Source: Oscarella lobularis
Taxonomy: Eukaryota > Porifera > Homoscleromorpha > Homosclerophorida > Oscarellidae
Direction: 5' to 3'
Assembly (NCBI RefSeq): GCF_947507565.1
Contig: NC_089175.1
Coordinates: 124,001 to 188,000 of the forward strand
Length of the DNA: 64,000 nt
In this document: piece after piece, positions 15,240 to 26,899 of the stretch
How the letters are laid out: each line of letters begins with the position of its first letter
Numbering within the stretch: the stretch's first letter is position 1
The notes under the pieces: generated by a model
What the model was told of the DNA's origin: nothing
Databases searched by the model: none
The model's input: only the letters and a program-made list of their open reading frames with translations
Position numbers and translations under genes: made by a program

Positions 15240-15893
15240 ATCGCTTTGTTGCAAACCTGCAGCTGTCTCTCTTTCACGTACACTCGCTCGACTACAGCTT
15301 TTGCATGTGTGCACGCGATAGATACCTCTGCTATCCGAGACGCTTCCTTTCTCGTAAGATTTTCGCTACGATAGCGCGCATCATGATTTTTTCACCAGCA
15401 AAAATTAAAAAAATTCACGAAAGAAAAATTGTGCATACTTCCACTACGTTCACATCGATTCCGCCGAGCGAAAGTATGGGATGGACATCTCTTTCGTACT
15501 TTCGTCTACCTCTATGAGCAGATTTTGCCTTGGTGCTGCGAAATCTGCAGTTTTCTCTTACCCTTTTATGCGCGTGTTCAAAAAAAGACGGTCAACTTTC
15601 GCATGCGCGCGTTAGGCGACGATATGTGCGCGTTTCCGAGCAGCTAAACTCGCTCGATTGCAGCCGTTGCATGTGTGCACGCTATAGCTACCTCTGCTTT
15701 TCGAGACGCTTCCCTTCTCGTAAGATTTTCGCTATGTTATAGCAGGTTTTTCCCTCAATCGCTCTTTTTCGGGGATCCGTGCTTACCGAAACTTTTTGAC
15801 TCCAAACTGAATCGACCAACAGCTTAGAACTGTGCTGAAAAGCGTTAGTTTCCACCGCTTTCGTAGTACGCGCAGTCGATTCGAGATTTCCAT
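15240..15893 (-). pseudogene. AGK-like 5' fragments, two pieces
   Basis: 15240-15385 is an AGK exon 2 region fused to the NCDN fragment. 15395-15893 is a second piece covering AGK exon 4 to exon 1, nearly identical to the intact gene at 10460-10953, which suggests recent duplication or gene conversion. It ends at an AGK ATG (15891-15893) but lacks exons 5 onward. Confidence 0.7.
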
Positions 15894-16168
15894 AGCGCAC
15901 GCTAAAAAAATTAAAAGTGTTCTTGCCTTGGTATGTAAGGTATTTTGACGCCCCAGGCGCACGATGATAGTATGGACGTTGATTCCCACGAAATAGAAAG
16001 GGCAATTTATTGCTCCCGTCTAATTAATTCAAATTGTGTAGGTAGGTCTAGTGTCACGACAAGTGAACCGTGACAAGTACATGCAAAAAGCTAAAGACCG
16101 AGTCCCGTATTATTCGCCTTTGAACTTTGCACCGGATACACGTACCTGTGCTCGACCGCCGATCATCG

Positions 16169-16774
16169 ATGTACGTTTTCGCTGCAATCGTTTCGGCGCT
16201 CTTCTGCGTGGCCGCAAGCGCGGGAAGTCGCTATCAACCAGTAGAAGGCGTTCCCTACTCAGTCAGTTCTCTGACCGACTGCCGGACGCCGACCGGGATG
16301 ACTCAGTGCACGTTTCCCGCCGATTTTACGGTGCCCGTTGTTATAGCAGACCGCCTCAAGATAGCGGACTACAACGTCGGCATCTACGCCAACCTAATTA
16401 AGGCGGCCGGCGGCTCGATGCAGTGTTTCGAGGCCGTTACCAACGTCTCGTGAGTCCAGCCGAAATGCCTGGGAAACGGCATGGTTGCATACGAGCCCGG
16501 ATTTCCCCAGGTAGCCTACTACAGTATCCATGTAAACCCCCACCTACATTTCTCTTTTACTAAGCGTTGCAACGCTGCGTTGGCCAAGTGCACTAATCCG
16601 GCGTTGACAGCGTTGAAATCGCAGTTGCGCACGACCTTTTGTGATAATCCGTCGTTCGACGTCGCGGGAAACTATTCCATGACGAAATGCGTCACGCCCA
16701 ACATCGATGAGTGCATCAACACGGCTACGTCGCCGGAATGGATCGCTTATTACGCCGAAAAGACGCTCGCGAGC
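16169..16774 (+). pseudogene. Frizzled-like copy 3, broken
   Basis: Exon 1 (16169-16510) matches copy 1 but has lost 9 nt in the VLCDLLVQPKC segment. The deletion is in frame but creates a TGA, removing two conserved residues including a cysteine. Exon 2 begins at 16565 and breaks off at about 16774 inside module 2, where it joins AGK-like intron sequence (AAAAATAAAAGATTTTCACC). Exon 3 is absent. No functional product expected. Confidence 0.85.
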
Positions 16775-17046
16775 AAAAATAAAAGATTTTCACCAACGAA
16801 AAATTGTACATACTTCCACTACTACGTTCACGTCGATTCCGCCAAACAAAAGTACGTGCACATATTGTCCTAAAAAGGGTAAGTCAAAGATAGAAGGCTG
16901 CAAGCTAAACTCGCTCGACTACAGCTTTTGCATGTGTGAACGCGATACATAGATACCTCTGCTTTCCGAGACGCTTCCCTTCTCGTAAGATTTACGCTAC
17001 GTTAGCGCGGATCATGTTTCCCCGTTATTTCGGGTGTGTGTGCTTA
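16775..17046 (-). pseudogene. AGK-like 5' fragment fused to copy 3
   Basis: Contains the start of intron 4, part of exon 4 (16811-16855) and the exon 2 region (about 16960-17000) on the reverse strand. Exons 1 and 3 are missing. The junction with Frizzled-like exon 2 is at about 16775. Confidence 0.65.
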
Positions 17047-17285
17047 TGTACTGGCTTGGTATTAATTATGATGCCCGAGACGCACGATGATACGTAGTAT
17101 GGACGTTCGTGACCGTGATTTCCACGAAATAGAAAGGCAATTAAAACGACAATTATTGCACGGTTTTACTTTCACAGGAAGCAAGTGACGCAATTGGTGA
17201 CCGATCGAATTACTGTGCATATCGTACAGCAATATATGCCAAAAGGAAATGGGTTTTTTCAGATACTCGAACGGGTCCAAGTATG

Positions 17286-17415
17286 ACTTCTCGCTTTTCG
17301 TTTCTCTAAGAAGCGAGAAGTAAAACCGAAAAGCGAGAAGTAAAACAGAGAAGCGAAAAGTAAAACCGCGACCTGAAGCGAGAAGTATAAAACCGAGAAG
17401 TAAGAAGCGAGACTG
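17286..17415. repeat. GAAGCGAGAAGTAAAACC minisatellite
   Basis: About six imperfect tandem units of an 18-nt purine-rich motif just upstream of copy 4. The left edge (ACTTCTCGCTT...AAGCGAGAAGT) is palindromic. Longer and shorter versions occur at 19374-19530 and 57071-57185. Confidence 0.85.
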
Positions 17416-17470
17416 CATAAAGTGAGAACCCCTCGGCCATATCGTACGTAGGATCGACCGCCGATCATCG

Positions 17471-18528
17471 ATGTACGTTTTCGCTGCAATCGTTTCGACA
17501 CTCTTCTGCGTGCCCGCAAGCGAGGGCATTCGCTATCAACCAGTAGGAGGCGTTCCCTACTCAGTCAGTTCTCTGACCGACTGCCGGAGGCCGACTGGGA
17601 TGACTCAGTGCACGTTTCCCGCCGATTTTACGGTGCCCGTTGTTATAGCAGACCGCCTCAAGATAGTCGACTACGACATCGGAATCTACGCCAACCTACT
17701 GAAGGCCAGCGGCTCGATGCAGTGTTTCGAGGCCGTTACCAACGTCTTGTGCGATTTGCTAGTCCAGCCGAAATGCCTGGGAAACGGCATGGTTGCATAC
17801 GAGCCCGGATTTCCCCAGGTACTACAGTACATGTATAAACCCGGCCCCACGACTCGATTATTTCTTTTTTCCTAAGCGTTGCAACGCTGCGTTGGCCAAG
17901 TGCACTAGTGCGGCGTTGACAGCGTTGAAATCGCAGTTGCGCACTAACTTTTGTGACAACCCGTCGTTCGACGTCGCGGGAAACTATTCCATGACGAAAT
18001 GTGTCACGCCCAACATCGATGAATGCATCAACACCGCTACGTCGCCGGAATGGATCGCTTATTACGCCGAAAAGACGCTCGCGAGCAACTTTACAGACAC
18101 GCTTCTCAAAGCGGGATACACGTCGAACTGCGCGGCTCTTTACGCGAGGTACGGCTGCACGCTCAGCACGTGCGGAAGCAATAGCCAGTTGCTTACGACT
18201 GTGAGACGACAGGATTGCGAGACCATCATCCAATGGTAGGCAGACACAGTGCACCTATTAGAATCAATCATTTTTTTATAGCGCACCTGCGCTTGTAAAG
18301 CCTATTCTTCAGCAAACCTTGGCTTGTAATGACTTTCCAACCGCCGCAGCTCCTACAATGACACCGTCCCAAAAAAACCCGACTGACGATGCAACGAAGT
18401 CTTCTACTTCGACGCGAGGATCTTCGACCATTGCTTCTCCGACGTCTGCTGCTTGCTCGGTTGCCATGGCAATGGGAAATCTAGCGTGGTCTCTTCTGAT
18501 TTTTCTTTTTGCTTTCGGTAGTGCTTGA
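17471..18528 (+). CDS. Frizzled-like two-module protein, copy 4
   Basis: Exons 17471-17818, 17877-18235, 18282-18528 give 317 aa. Very close to copy 1 in both modules; the signal peptide reads ...STLFCVPASEG. The stalk keeps only one STRGS unit where copy 1 has three, and the hydrophobic end AWSLLIFLFAFGSA is the same. Probably surface-anchored. The upstream region has the purine minisatellite and lacks AGK exon 1, so its promoter may differ from copy 1. Confidence 0.85.
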
Positions 18529-18699
18529 TGTAGAGAGACCTTAGATTTTTCGTGTTTTTTGTTTTCTCGCTGATTTGTTGTTCTGTTTTTCTTTTGATAA
18601 AGCACTGGGGTCTCAAAAAAACGTTTCTAGAATCACTCTTCACCTACCTGATGCAATAGATCTGTTCCAGCTTCGTTTTTGCTTCTGCAAATATTTCCA

Positions 18700-19135
18700 A
18701 ATCTCAAATAGGACACGTGTCTTTCACTAGAGGAACAAAGCCAAGAGGAATCTAAAAAATTCACGTAATCAAATAAAATTTTCAAATTGACACGTGACTC
18801 ACTTGTCCGTTTTGTTTTCACCATGTGATTTACAGCCTTTGATAGATCCTCTTCGCTTCCGGAATGTAGTTCTTGACCTAAAATCGGCAAAAATAAAAGA
18901 TTTTCACCAACGAAAAATTGTACATACTTCCACTACTACGTTCACGTCGATTCCGCCGAACAAAAGTACGTAAGTCAAAGAAAAGATAGAAGGCTGCAAG
19001 CTAAACTCGCTCGACTACAGCTTTTGCATGTGTGAACGCGATACATAGATACCTCTGCTTTCCGAGACGCGTCCCTTCTCGTAAGATTTACGCTACGTTA
19101 GCGCGGATCATGTTTCCCCGTTATTTCGGGTGTCT
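18700..19135 (-). pseudogene. AGK-like 5' fragment (after copy 4)
   Basis: Reverse-strand remnants of exon 6 (18715-18750), exon 5 with an internal deletion (18795-18880), exon 4 (18927-18968) and exon 2 (near 19050-19090). Same deletion pattern as the fragment after copy 1. Confidence 0.65.
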
Positions 19136-19373
19136 GTGCTTATGTACTGGCTTGGTATTAATTATGATGCCCGAGACGCACGATGATACGACGTTCGTGA
19201 CCGTGATTTCCACGAAATAGAAAGGGCAATTAAAACGACAATTACTGCTCGGTTTTACTTTCACAGGAAGCAAGTGACGCAATTGGTGACCGATCGAATT
19301 ACTGTGCATATCGTACAGCAATATATGCCAAAGGAAATGGGTTTTTTCAGATACTCGAACGGGTCCGAGTATG

Positions 19374-19530
19374 ACTTCTCGCTTTTCGTTTCTCTAAGAA
19401 GCGAGAAGTAAAACCGAAAAGCAAGAAGTAAAACCGAGAAGCGAAAAGTAAAACCGCGACCTGAAGCGAGAAGTATAAAACCGAGAAGTAAGAAGCGAGA
19501 AGTATAAAACCGAGAAGTAAGAAGCGAGAC
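19374..19530. repeat. GAAGCGAGAAGTAAAACC minisatellite, second array
   Basis: Same 18-nt motif and flanks as 17286-17415, extended by a duplicated AAGTATAAAACCGAGAAGTAAG segment. It sits at the same distance upstream of copy 5. Confidence 0.85.
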
Positions 19531-19587
19531 TGCATAAAGTGAGAACCCCTCGGCCATATCGTACGTAGGATCGACCGCCGATCATCG

Positions 19588-20531
19588 ATGTACGTTTTCG
19601 CTGCAATCGTTTCGACACTCTTCTGCGTGCCCGCAAGCGAGGGCATTCGCTATCAACCAATAGGAGGCGTTCCATACGCAGTCAGTTCTCTGACCGACTG
19701 TCGGAGGCCGACCGGGATGACCCACTGCACGTTTCCCGCCGACTACACGGTGCCCGTTTCTATAGCAGACCGCATCAAGACAGTGGACTACGACATCGGA
19801 ATCTACGCCAACCGAATAAATGACTCGAACTGCATTGAGGCCGTGACCAAGGTCTTGTGCGATCTGCTAGTCCAGCCGAAATGCCTGGGAAACGGCATGG
19901 TTGCATATGAGCCCGGTTTTCCCCAGGTAGAATCGAATCCACCCAATTGTGAACCCCCCCCCCCCCCCACTCAATATTTCTCTTTTTTTATAAGCGTTGC
20001 AACGCTGCGTTAGCCAAGTGCGGTAAAGCGAAGGCGGCGTGGCGCACTTACCTTTGCGATAATCCGTTGTTGGACGTCGCTGGAATCTATTCCATGACGA
20101 AATGCGTCACGCCGAACGTCAATGGATGCATCAACACCGCTTCTTCGCCGGAATGGATCGCTTATCAAGCCGAAAAGGCGATTCCGAGCGACTTCACAGA
20201 GACACTTCGAGCAAGGGGATACAGCTCGAACTGCACGGCTCTTTTCGCGAGATTCACCTGCACGCTAGCCACGTGCGGAAGCAATAATCAGATGCTTATG
20301 ACCTTGACGCGAAAGAACTGCGATGCCGTCATCCAATGGTAGGCAGGCAACCGCGAGGAGTTGACAATGCACCTATTAAAAAAATCATAAAAAATGTTCT
20401 ATAGCTCGCCTGCAGATGTAAAGTCTGTTCTTCAGCACACCTTGGGTTGTGATGACTTTCCAATCGCCGCAGCTCTTTCTCCGACGTCTGCTGCTCGCTC
20501 GGTTGCCATGGCAATGAGAAATCTAGTTTGA
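19588..20531 (+). CDS. Frizzled-like two-module protein, copy 5, no hydrophobic tail
   Basis: Exons 19588-19926, 19995-20338, 20405-20531 give 269 aa. Both modules are complete (module 1 loop shortened: NRINDSNCIEAVTKVLCD; module 2 NCTALFARFTCTLATC). In exon 3 the Thr/Ser stalk is deleted, and the frame ends ...AMAMRNLV followed by TGA, before the hydrophobic segment that ends other copies. The protein should be secreted rather than anchored. Alternatively the tail was lost by decay. Confidence 0.8.
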
Positions 20532-20734
20532 TTTCTCCTGATTTTTCTTTCTTTTTGCTTGAAGTGGAGAGACATTGGATTTTTGTGTTCGTTTTCTTAT
20601 TGATTTGTTTTTCTGTTTTGATGTAGCGCTAAGGTCTCGAAAAAAACGTTTCTAGAATCACTCTTCACCTACCTGATGAAATAGTGCACTTCGATTTGTA
20701 TTCTGTTTCGGCTCCGATTTTGCTTCTGCAAATA

Positions 20735-21316
20735 TTTCCAAATCTTAATCTTGAAAACCAACAGGAATCTAAAAATTCAATAAAAAGACGAATTTTTTAA
20801 ATGATATACACGACTTACTTGTTTTGTTTCACCATGCATACGGCCTTCAATAGTCGACAGGAATGTAATGACAGAGAAATTTCCCTTCATCTTTGCTCTT
20901 CACCTAAAATCGGCAAAAATTGAAGATTTTCACGAACGAAAAATTGTACATACTTCCACCACGTTCACATCGATTCCACAGAGCAAAAGGATGGGATGGA
21001 CATCTATTTCGTACGTTCGTCTACCTCTAGGTAAATATCGCTTTGTTGCAAAGCTGTCTCTCTTTCACTTACACTCGCTCGATTACAGCTTTTGCATGTG
21101 TGCACGCGATAGATACCTCTGCTATCCGAGACGCTTCCTTTCTCGTAAGATTTTCGCTACGATAGCGCGCATCATGATTTTTTCACCTCGGAATCGCTCT
21201 TATTTCGGGTGTCTGTGCTTACCGAAACTTTTTGAACTAACCAACAGCTTAGAACTGTGCTGAAAGGCGTTAGTTTCCACCGCTTTCGTAGCACGAGCAA
21301 TCGATTCGATTTCCAT
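20735..21316 (-). pseudogene. AGK-like 5' fragment (after copy 5)
   Basis: Reverse-strand remnants of exon 5 (parts near 20820-20905), exon 4 (20956-21030), exon 2 (21115-21160) and exon 1 (21220-21316). Indels break the frame. Confidence 0.65.
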
Positions 21317-21627
21317 AGCGCACGCTGGGGTCGCCGCGCGGCAGAAAAAAATCGCAAAAAAATTGACGTGTGCTTGGTATTATGACGCCCCAGTTGCACG
21401 ATGACATTATGGACGTTCGTGACCGTGATTTCTACAAAATAGGAAGGGCAATTTATTGCCCCCGTCTAATTAATTCAAATTGTGTGGGTACACTGTAGTT
21501 GCACTACAGTATGGTTGCAAGCTAAAGACCGAGTCCCGTATTATTCGCCTTTGAACTTTGCACCGGATGCACGTCCTGTACCGTACGTGTATCCGGTGCA
21601 ATACCTGTGCTCGATCGCCGATCATCG

Positions 21628-22570
21628 ATGTACGTTTTCGCTGCGATCGTTTCGGCGCTCTTCTGCGTGCCCGCAAGCGCGGTCATTCGCTATCAACCAG
21701 TGGGAGGCGTTCCCTACTCAGTCAGTTCTCTGACTGACTGCCGGAGGCCGACCGGGATGACTCAGTGCACGTTTCCCTCCGATTTTACGGTGCCCGTTGT
21801 TATAGCAGACCGCATCAAGACAGCGGACTACGACATCGGAATCTCCGCCAACCAAATAAACGACTCGGTACAGTGCGTCGAGGCCGTGACCAAGGTCTTG
21901 TGCGATTCGCAAGTCCAGCCGAAATGCCTGGGAAACGGCATGGTTGCATACGAGCCCGGCTTTCCCCAGGTAGAATCCACCCAATTGCGAATTAACCCCC
22001 ACTCAAATATTTCTCTTTTTTTTATAAGCGTTGCTATGCTGCGTTTGCCAAGTGCGGTAATGAGACGGCCCAGTTGAGCCCTTACATTTGCGCTAATCCG
22101 TTATTTGACGTCGCTGGAATCTATTCCATGACGAAATGCGTCACGCCGAACGTCAATGACTGTATCAACACCGCTCTTTCGCCGGAATGGATCGCTTATT
22201 ACGCCGAAAAGACGCTTGCGAGCAAATTCACAAGCGCACTTCGAGCAACGGGATTCAGCTCGAAATGCACGGCTCTTTACGCGGGATTCGCCTGCACGCT
22301 AGCCACGTGCGGAAGCAATAATCAGCTACTTATGACCTTGACGCGAAAGAACTGCGAGGCCGTCGTCCAATGGTAGGCAGACAACCGAGTCAACGACGCA
22401 CCTGTTAGTTAAAATTACTGTATAAAATCTTTTATAGCGGACCTGCAGATGATAGGACTATTCTTCAGCAAGCCTTGGGTTGTGATGACTTTCCAACCGC
22501 CGCAGCTCCTACAATGAGACCGTCCCAAAAGATTTGGCTTGTCCTGATTTTTCTTTTTTGCATTCGGTAG
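21628..22570 (+). CDS. Frizzled-like two-module protein, copy 6
   Basis: Exons 21628-21969, 22029-22372, 22438-22570 give 272 aa. The signal peptide is as in copy 1 (...CVPASAV). Module 1 has NQINDSVQCVEAVTKVLCD; module 2 has KCTALYAGFACTLATC. Exon 3 lacks the Thr/Ser stalk but keeps a short hydrophobic end (IWLVLIFLFCIR). A GPI signal is less convincing because the end carries Arg. The start codon is chosen by alignment; an in-frame ATG seven codons upstream would disrupt the signal peptide. Confidence 0.85.
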
Positions 22571-22696
22571 TGCTTGAGCTGGAGAGACTTTGGATTTCGT
22601 TTTCTTGCTGATTTGTTGTTCTGTTTTTTCTTGATGTAACACTGAGGTCTCAAAAAACGTTTCTAGAATCACTCTTCACCTGATGCAATAGTGCAC

Positions 22697-24118
22697 TTAG
22701 ATTATGTCTCGAAGTATTCCGCTTAGGATCTGTTCCAGCTCCGATTTTGCTTCTGCAAATATTTCCAAAATACTAGCAAACGTTTATTGGCCAATCTCTT
22801 CTTACCTTTCCCTGCTAATGACCGAGAAGCAGCTCGAATCCACGACGCCTTTTTGAGACTGTCAAGGGCCGAAGGATAAAGAGCCAAGCATTCAATAAAA
22901 GCTAAAAACGCCAATTGTATCTATGTAGCCGCACCTAACTAACTCTCACCTACCTTTTCCTGCAAGAAACCACAGTTCTTCAATATCACTCCAGAAAGAA
23001 GCAACCCGCGCAGACAAAGCGCACTTTTCCGCGTCGAATTCACAAGCTTCTCCAATGAACTCCACAATCAAATCAAAAAGTAGACGTTTTTCTAAAAAAA
23101 TACTGCAAAAATAGCCAATGACGTCTACCTAACAATATCGACTTTCGCGATAATGATGCCTATGCCTCAAAATCATCGTAGATAGAGTCACACAGTTAGC
23201 TCTCAAGACAGGGCGCTCATTATCTTTATAAGAATAATGAACGTTTTCTTACTCAGCATAGGCAAAAGATGCTGAATCCGCTCCAAAAGTCGAGCAAACT
23301 GATCCCCATCAGCCACAAGAGCGGCTTCAAGTACGAAAAAGTTGAGTAAAACTCCGCAGCACGTCACCAACGAAGCCTACGTAAAACAATACAGTATTAA
23401 CTCTCATAGACATCAACGTGTACCTCTGTCTCATTGCTCTTCTCCAGACTGTCCGACGCGTGGTAGAAATATGTGACAAGCACATCGAGACAGTCCGTCT
23501 CAATGAGTCGCTTCCTCGCCTTGTCATTGGCGGATAGGTGACACAGTCTGGGCAAAAGGAAACGCGTGTCAATCAAAGATTTTTTTCTAAATCAATATAA
23601 GTTTATGAGTAACCCGTCTTTATCTAATTACCCCAATTCGACTAGAAACGGTATCAGAGCGATGACGGATTCTTGCAGAGCAACCGTTTCTTCTGCGATC
23701 CAAGATCCAAGGAGACGTACAGACATAGAAACTAAAGGTGATCCTATCATCTATAAGAAGAAAATCAATAGGAGTCGTCTGTTTATTCTTTCCTAGCCAT
23801 ACCGCGTCTCTTGAATCTGAAGAATCAACATCAGCTAAAAAGGCAACAACATCTGCTAAGCAGTCTCGCAATCTAGTATGTATTTGACCAATAGTCTCAG
23901 CCCCAATTAAAGCTAGAGAAACGTACGTGTACTACAGACTTTTATTACAGCAGCAAATTTACCATTTTCCATTGTTACCAAAAAGGTGACGTAGTGTTCT
24001 AAGAGGCTGTACAGTATCGAAGCTTCCTTGTCTCTCTCCAAAAGCTAGAACCGCCTCAAAGATACTTCTATATTGATACTATATAAAAAATGCTTACGTC
24101 CTCGACAGATTTCCCATC
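22697..24118 (-). pseudogene. NCDN 3' half, 5'-truncated
   Basis: Longest duplicated neurochondrin piece: from the TAA (22697-22699) through the exons matching 32804-34245 of the intact gene. It has a short deletion near 23235 that removes part of the LDLPECFYEDN segment. At about 24118 it changes abruptly into AGK-like exon 5 start. This junction probably preserves an original duplication breakpoint between NCDN and AGK. Confidence 0.75.
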
Positions 24119-24542
24119 TTTATCTTTGCTCTTGACCTAAAATCAGCAAAAATTGAAGATTTTCACGAATGAAAATTGTACATACTTCCACCACGTTCAC
24201 ATCGATTCCACAGAGCAAAAGGATGGGATGGACATCTATTTCGTACGTTCGTCTACCTCTAGGTAAATATCGCTTTGTTGCAAAGCTGTCTCTCTTTCAC
24301 TTACACTCGCTCGACTACAGCTTTTGCATGTGTGCACGCGATAGATACCTCTGCTATCCGAGACGCTTCCTTTCTCGGAAGAGTTTCGCTACGATAGCGC
24401 GCATCATGATTTTTTCCCCTCGGAATCGCTCTTATTTCGGGGGTGTCTGTGCTTACCGAAACTAACCAACTAAGTAACTGTGCTCTGAAAGGCGTTAGGT
24501 TCCACCGCTTTCGTAGCAAGAGCAATCGATTCGATTTTCCAT
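24119..24542 (-). pseudogene. AGK-like 5' fragment (before copy 7)
   Basis: Reverse-strand start of exon 5 (VKSKDK-like), exon 4 (24185-24257), exon 2 (24345-24385) and exon 1 ending at ATG (24540-24542). Exon 3 is missing and indels are present. Confidence 0.7.
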
Positions 24543-24779
24543 AGCGCACGCTGGGGTCGCCGCGCGGGCCGTTTGCTTGGTATTACGACGCCCCGATGAC
24601 GTAGATTTTCACGAAATAGGAAGGACAATTATTTAAAAAGACAATTATTGCTTCCATCTAATTAATTAATTAATTAATTAATTACAGCTACAGACTGAGT
24701 CCCGGATTACTCGCCTTTATCCTTTGGACAGCTACACACGTACAGTACCTGTACCTGTACTCGACCGCGGATATCATTG

Positions 24780-26000
24780 ATGTACGTTTTCGCTGCGATC
24801 GTTTCGGCACTCTTCTGCGTTCAAGTTCCCGCAAGCGCGGGCATTCGCTATCAACCAATAGGAGGCGTCCCATACTCAGTCAGCTCTCTGACTGACTGTC
24901 AGAGGCCGACTGGGACGACCCACTGCACATTTCCCGCCGATTACACGGTGCCAGTTTCTATAGCAAACCGCCTGGTCAAGACATTGGACGACAGCATCAT
25001 CCCACTCTATGCCAGCGTACTATCTAACGACTCGGCCCAGTGCTCCGAGGCCGTTATAAACGTCTTGTGCGATTTGCAATTCCAGCCGAAATGCCTGGGA
25101 AACGGCATGGTTGCATACGACCCCGACCTTCGCCAGGTACGTACAGTATAGACCCTCGCTAATCCGAACAGCGCTGTTTCAATTTGAGACCTGAGGGTCG
25201 GGTGTTTGAATTAGTGAAATTGTTCGGATTGCCGAGGGTGAAGCATGCGACTGATTATTTCACACAAAATATAGCGTAATGCTTCCGAACAATTTCACTA
25301 ATCCCAACACCTGCGCGTTTGTTTTCCTTGGAGCTCGCAATGAGAGTTTTGTGAGCTCTTGTAGAGGTAGAGGAACACTGCAACATTAATAAATAACGTG
25401 CTTCTAAGGAAGGCCTCTGTTCGAGTTAGCCCCCCCCCCCCCCCCTCCCCCCACTCATTTCTCTTTTCTAAGCGTTGCTATGCTGCGTTTGCCAAGTGCG
25501 GTAATGAGACGGCCCAGTTGAGCCCTTACCTCTGCGCTAATCCGTTATTTGACTTCGCTGGAATCTATTCCATGACGAAATGCGTCACGCCGAACGTCAA
25601 TGACTGCATCAACACCGCTTCTTCGCCAGAATGGATCGCTTATTACGCCGAAAAGATGATTCTGAGCAACTTCGCAGACGCAACGGGATTCAGCTCGAAA
25701 TGCACGGCTCTTTTCGCGAGATTCACCTGCACGCTAGCCACGTGCGGAAGCAATAATCAGCTACTTATGACCTTGACGCGAAATAACTGCGAGGCCGTCA
25801 TCCAATGGTAGGCAGACAACCGAGTCAACAACGCACCTATTAGTTAAAATTATAAAATCTTTTATAGCGCACCTGCAGATGATAGGACTATTCTTCAGCA
25901 AGCCTTGGGTTGCGATGACTTTCCAACCGCCGCAGCTCCTACAATGAGACCGTCCCAAAAGATTTGGCTTGTCCTGATTTTTCTTTTTTGCATTCGGTAG
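24780..26000 (+). CDS. Frizzled-like two-module protein, copy 7
   Basis: Exons 24780-25136, 25473-25807, 25868-26000 give 274 aa. Subfamily of copy 2 (signal ...VQVPASA, loop LVKTLDDSIIPLYASVL). Exon 2 is three codons shorter than its sisters (ADATGFSS against ADALRATGFSS), in frame. Exon 3 is the short, stalk-less form ending IWLVLIFLFCIR. Intron 1 contains the stem-loop element and a poly-C tract interrupted by one T. Confidence 0.85.
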
Positions 26001-26126
26001 TGCTTGAGCTGGAGAGACTTTGGATTTCGTTTTCTTGCTGATTTGTTGTTCTGTTTTTTCTTGATGTAACACTGAGGTCTCAAAAAACGTTTCTAGAATC
26101 ACTCTTCACCTGATGCAATAGTGCAC

Positions 26127-26488
26127 TTAGATTATGTCTCGAAGTATTCCGCTTAGGATCTGTTCCAGCTCCGATTTTGCTTCTGCAAATATTTCCAAAA
26201 TACTAGCAAACGTTTATTGGCCAATCTCTTCTTACCTTTCCCTGCTAATGACCGAGAAGCAGCTCGAATCCACGACGCCTTTTTGAGACTGTCAAGAGCC
26301 GAAGGATAAAGAGCCAAAGCATTCAATAAAAGCTAAAAAACGCCAATGGTATCTATGTAGCCGCACCCAACTAACTCTCATCTACCTTTTCCTGCAAGAA
26401 ACCACAGTTCTTCAATATCACTCCAGAAAGAAGCCACCCGCGCAGAGAAAGCGCACTTTTCCGCGTCGAATTCACAAGCACTTCCAAT
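26127..26488 (-). pseudogene. NCDN 3' fragment (after copy 7)
   Basis: Last three neurochondrin exons on the reverse strand, with the same extra A (near 26318) as the fragment after copy 2, and the same direct join to AGK at about 26488. Confidence 0.72.
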
Positions 26489-26773
26489 ATCGCTTTGTTG
26501 CAAACCTGCAGCTGTCTCTCTTTCACGTACACTCGCTCGACTACAGCTTTTGCATGTGTGCACGCGATAGATACCTCTGCTATCCGAGACGCTTCCTTTC
26601 TCGTAAGATTTTCGCTACGATAGCGCGCATCATGATTTTTCACCTCGGAATCGCTCTTATTTCGGGTGTCTGTGCTTACCGAAACTTTTTGAACTAATCA
26701 ACAGCTTAGAACTGTGCTGAAAGGCGTTAGTTTCCACCGCTTTCGTAGCACGCGCAATCGAGTCAATTTCCAT
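26489..26773 (-). pseudogene. AGK-like 5' fragment fused to NCDN fragment
   Basis: Holds the AGK exon 2 region and exon 1, ATG at 26771-26773. The fusion leaves a continuous 90-codon frame (26371-26643) running from AGK exon 2 (ENLTRKEASRIAEV) into NCDN (SGVILKNCGFLQEK), but no upstream splice makes this a likely gene. Confidence 0.65.
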
Positions 26774-26899
26774 AGCGCACGCTGGGTGTCGCCGCGCGGC
26801 AGAATACAATCGCAAAAAATTGACGTGTGCTTGGTATTATGACGCCCCAGTTGCAGTATGGACGTTCGTGGCCGTGATTTCTACAAAATAGGAAGGGCA

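Noticed and set aside
26371-26643. 90-codon frame fusing AGK and NCDN sequence as a new chimeric gene
   Set aside because: The frame passes through former intron sequence and lacks a promoter or splice pattern of its own; it is more likely chance openness across a junction.
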